A stretch of 21,183 bases of DNA from an uncultured Oscillospiraceae bacterium (GTDB taxonomy: Bacteria; Bacillota_A; Clostridia; Oscillospirales; Oscillospiraceae). Below the pieces are notes generated by a model. It saw nothing but the letters and a program-made list of their open reading frames with translations, was not told the DNA's origin and did no database searches. A program made the position numbers and the translations under genes. The first letter of the stretch is position 1. Every line of letters begins with the position of its first letter. The stretch covers positions 432 through 21,614 of the forward strand of contig CAJUAW010000037.1 of the NCBI GenBank assembly GCA_910584605.1, written 5' to 3'. This document shows, piece after piece, positions 21,153-21,183 of this stretch.

Positions 21153-21183
21153 AGATCGGAAGAGCACACGTCTGAACTCCAGT
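21153..21183. other. Illumina read-2 adapter at contig end
   Basis: The last 31 bases match the TruSeq adapter beginning AGATCGGAAGAGCACACGTC without mismatch. It gives recX an artificial stop (TGA, 21173-21175). On the opposite strand it creates the well-known false start MCSSDL. Confidence 0.98.

Noticed and set aside
1..21183. CRISPR arrays, tRNA or rRNA genes, insertion sequences, prophage genes
   Set aside because: I looked for spacer-repeat patterns, tRNA arms, rRNA signatures and transposase/integrase frames and saw none.

Overview
The window looks like a chromosomal contig from a GC-rich, low-oxygen gut Firmicute, most likely of the Oscillospiraceae (Flavonifractor/Lawsonibacter-like). 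This is inferred from the strong GC-ending codon bias, sigma-A-type promoters, A/G-rich ribosome binding sites, a large Bacillus/Clostridium-type SRP RNA directly upstream of dnaX-ebfC, and protein families such as the YqhQ/DUF1385-prmC pair. No species can be named from the sequence alone. All genes lie on the + strand. Both contig ends carry Illumina adapter sequence (1-16 and 21153-21183), so the first and last genes are truncated there and the apparent RecX C-terminus is artificial.

Layout. 17-2497: end of ftsE, ftsX, a 34-residue membrane peptide and a secreted coiled-coil M23 peptidase form a cell-wall hydrolysis/division operon closed by a strong terminator. 2555-3657: a membrane-anchored polysaccharide deacetylase with its own promoter. 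3686-5273: a secreted BspA-type leucine-rich-repeat protein whose leader begins with two abutting palindromes. 5305-7898: SRP RNA, dnaX and ebfC; recR, the usual next gene, is absent. 7926-10369: a cytoplasmic LRR protein translationally coupled to a MATE transporter.

10383-13293: an OmpR-family response regulator and a six-TM histidine kinase, preceded by a TTAAGA direct repeat that could be an autoregulatory operator. 13310-16986: a lipoprotein with calcium-binding-like (VCBS/FG-GAP-like) repeats followed by a second response regulator/kinase pair of PhoB-PhoR/WalRK type. 16976-18907: YqhQ-like DUF1385 protein and prmC, without prfA. 18924-19406: an isolated small protein, possibly Imm1-like, with atypical base usage. 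19499-21152: recA and truncated recX.

Most of the window is core housekeeping (cell wall, protein targeting, replication, release-factor methylation, recombination) with envelope-sensing modules in between. I did not find a clear new defence, mobile or CRISPR-like system. The best candidates for under-described biology are the tiny ORF in the ftsEX operon, the lipoprotein-two-component module, the palindromic leader of the LRR gene, and the possible orphan immunity gene.
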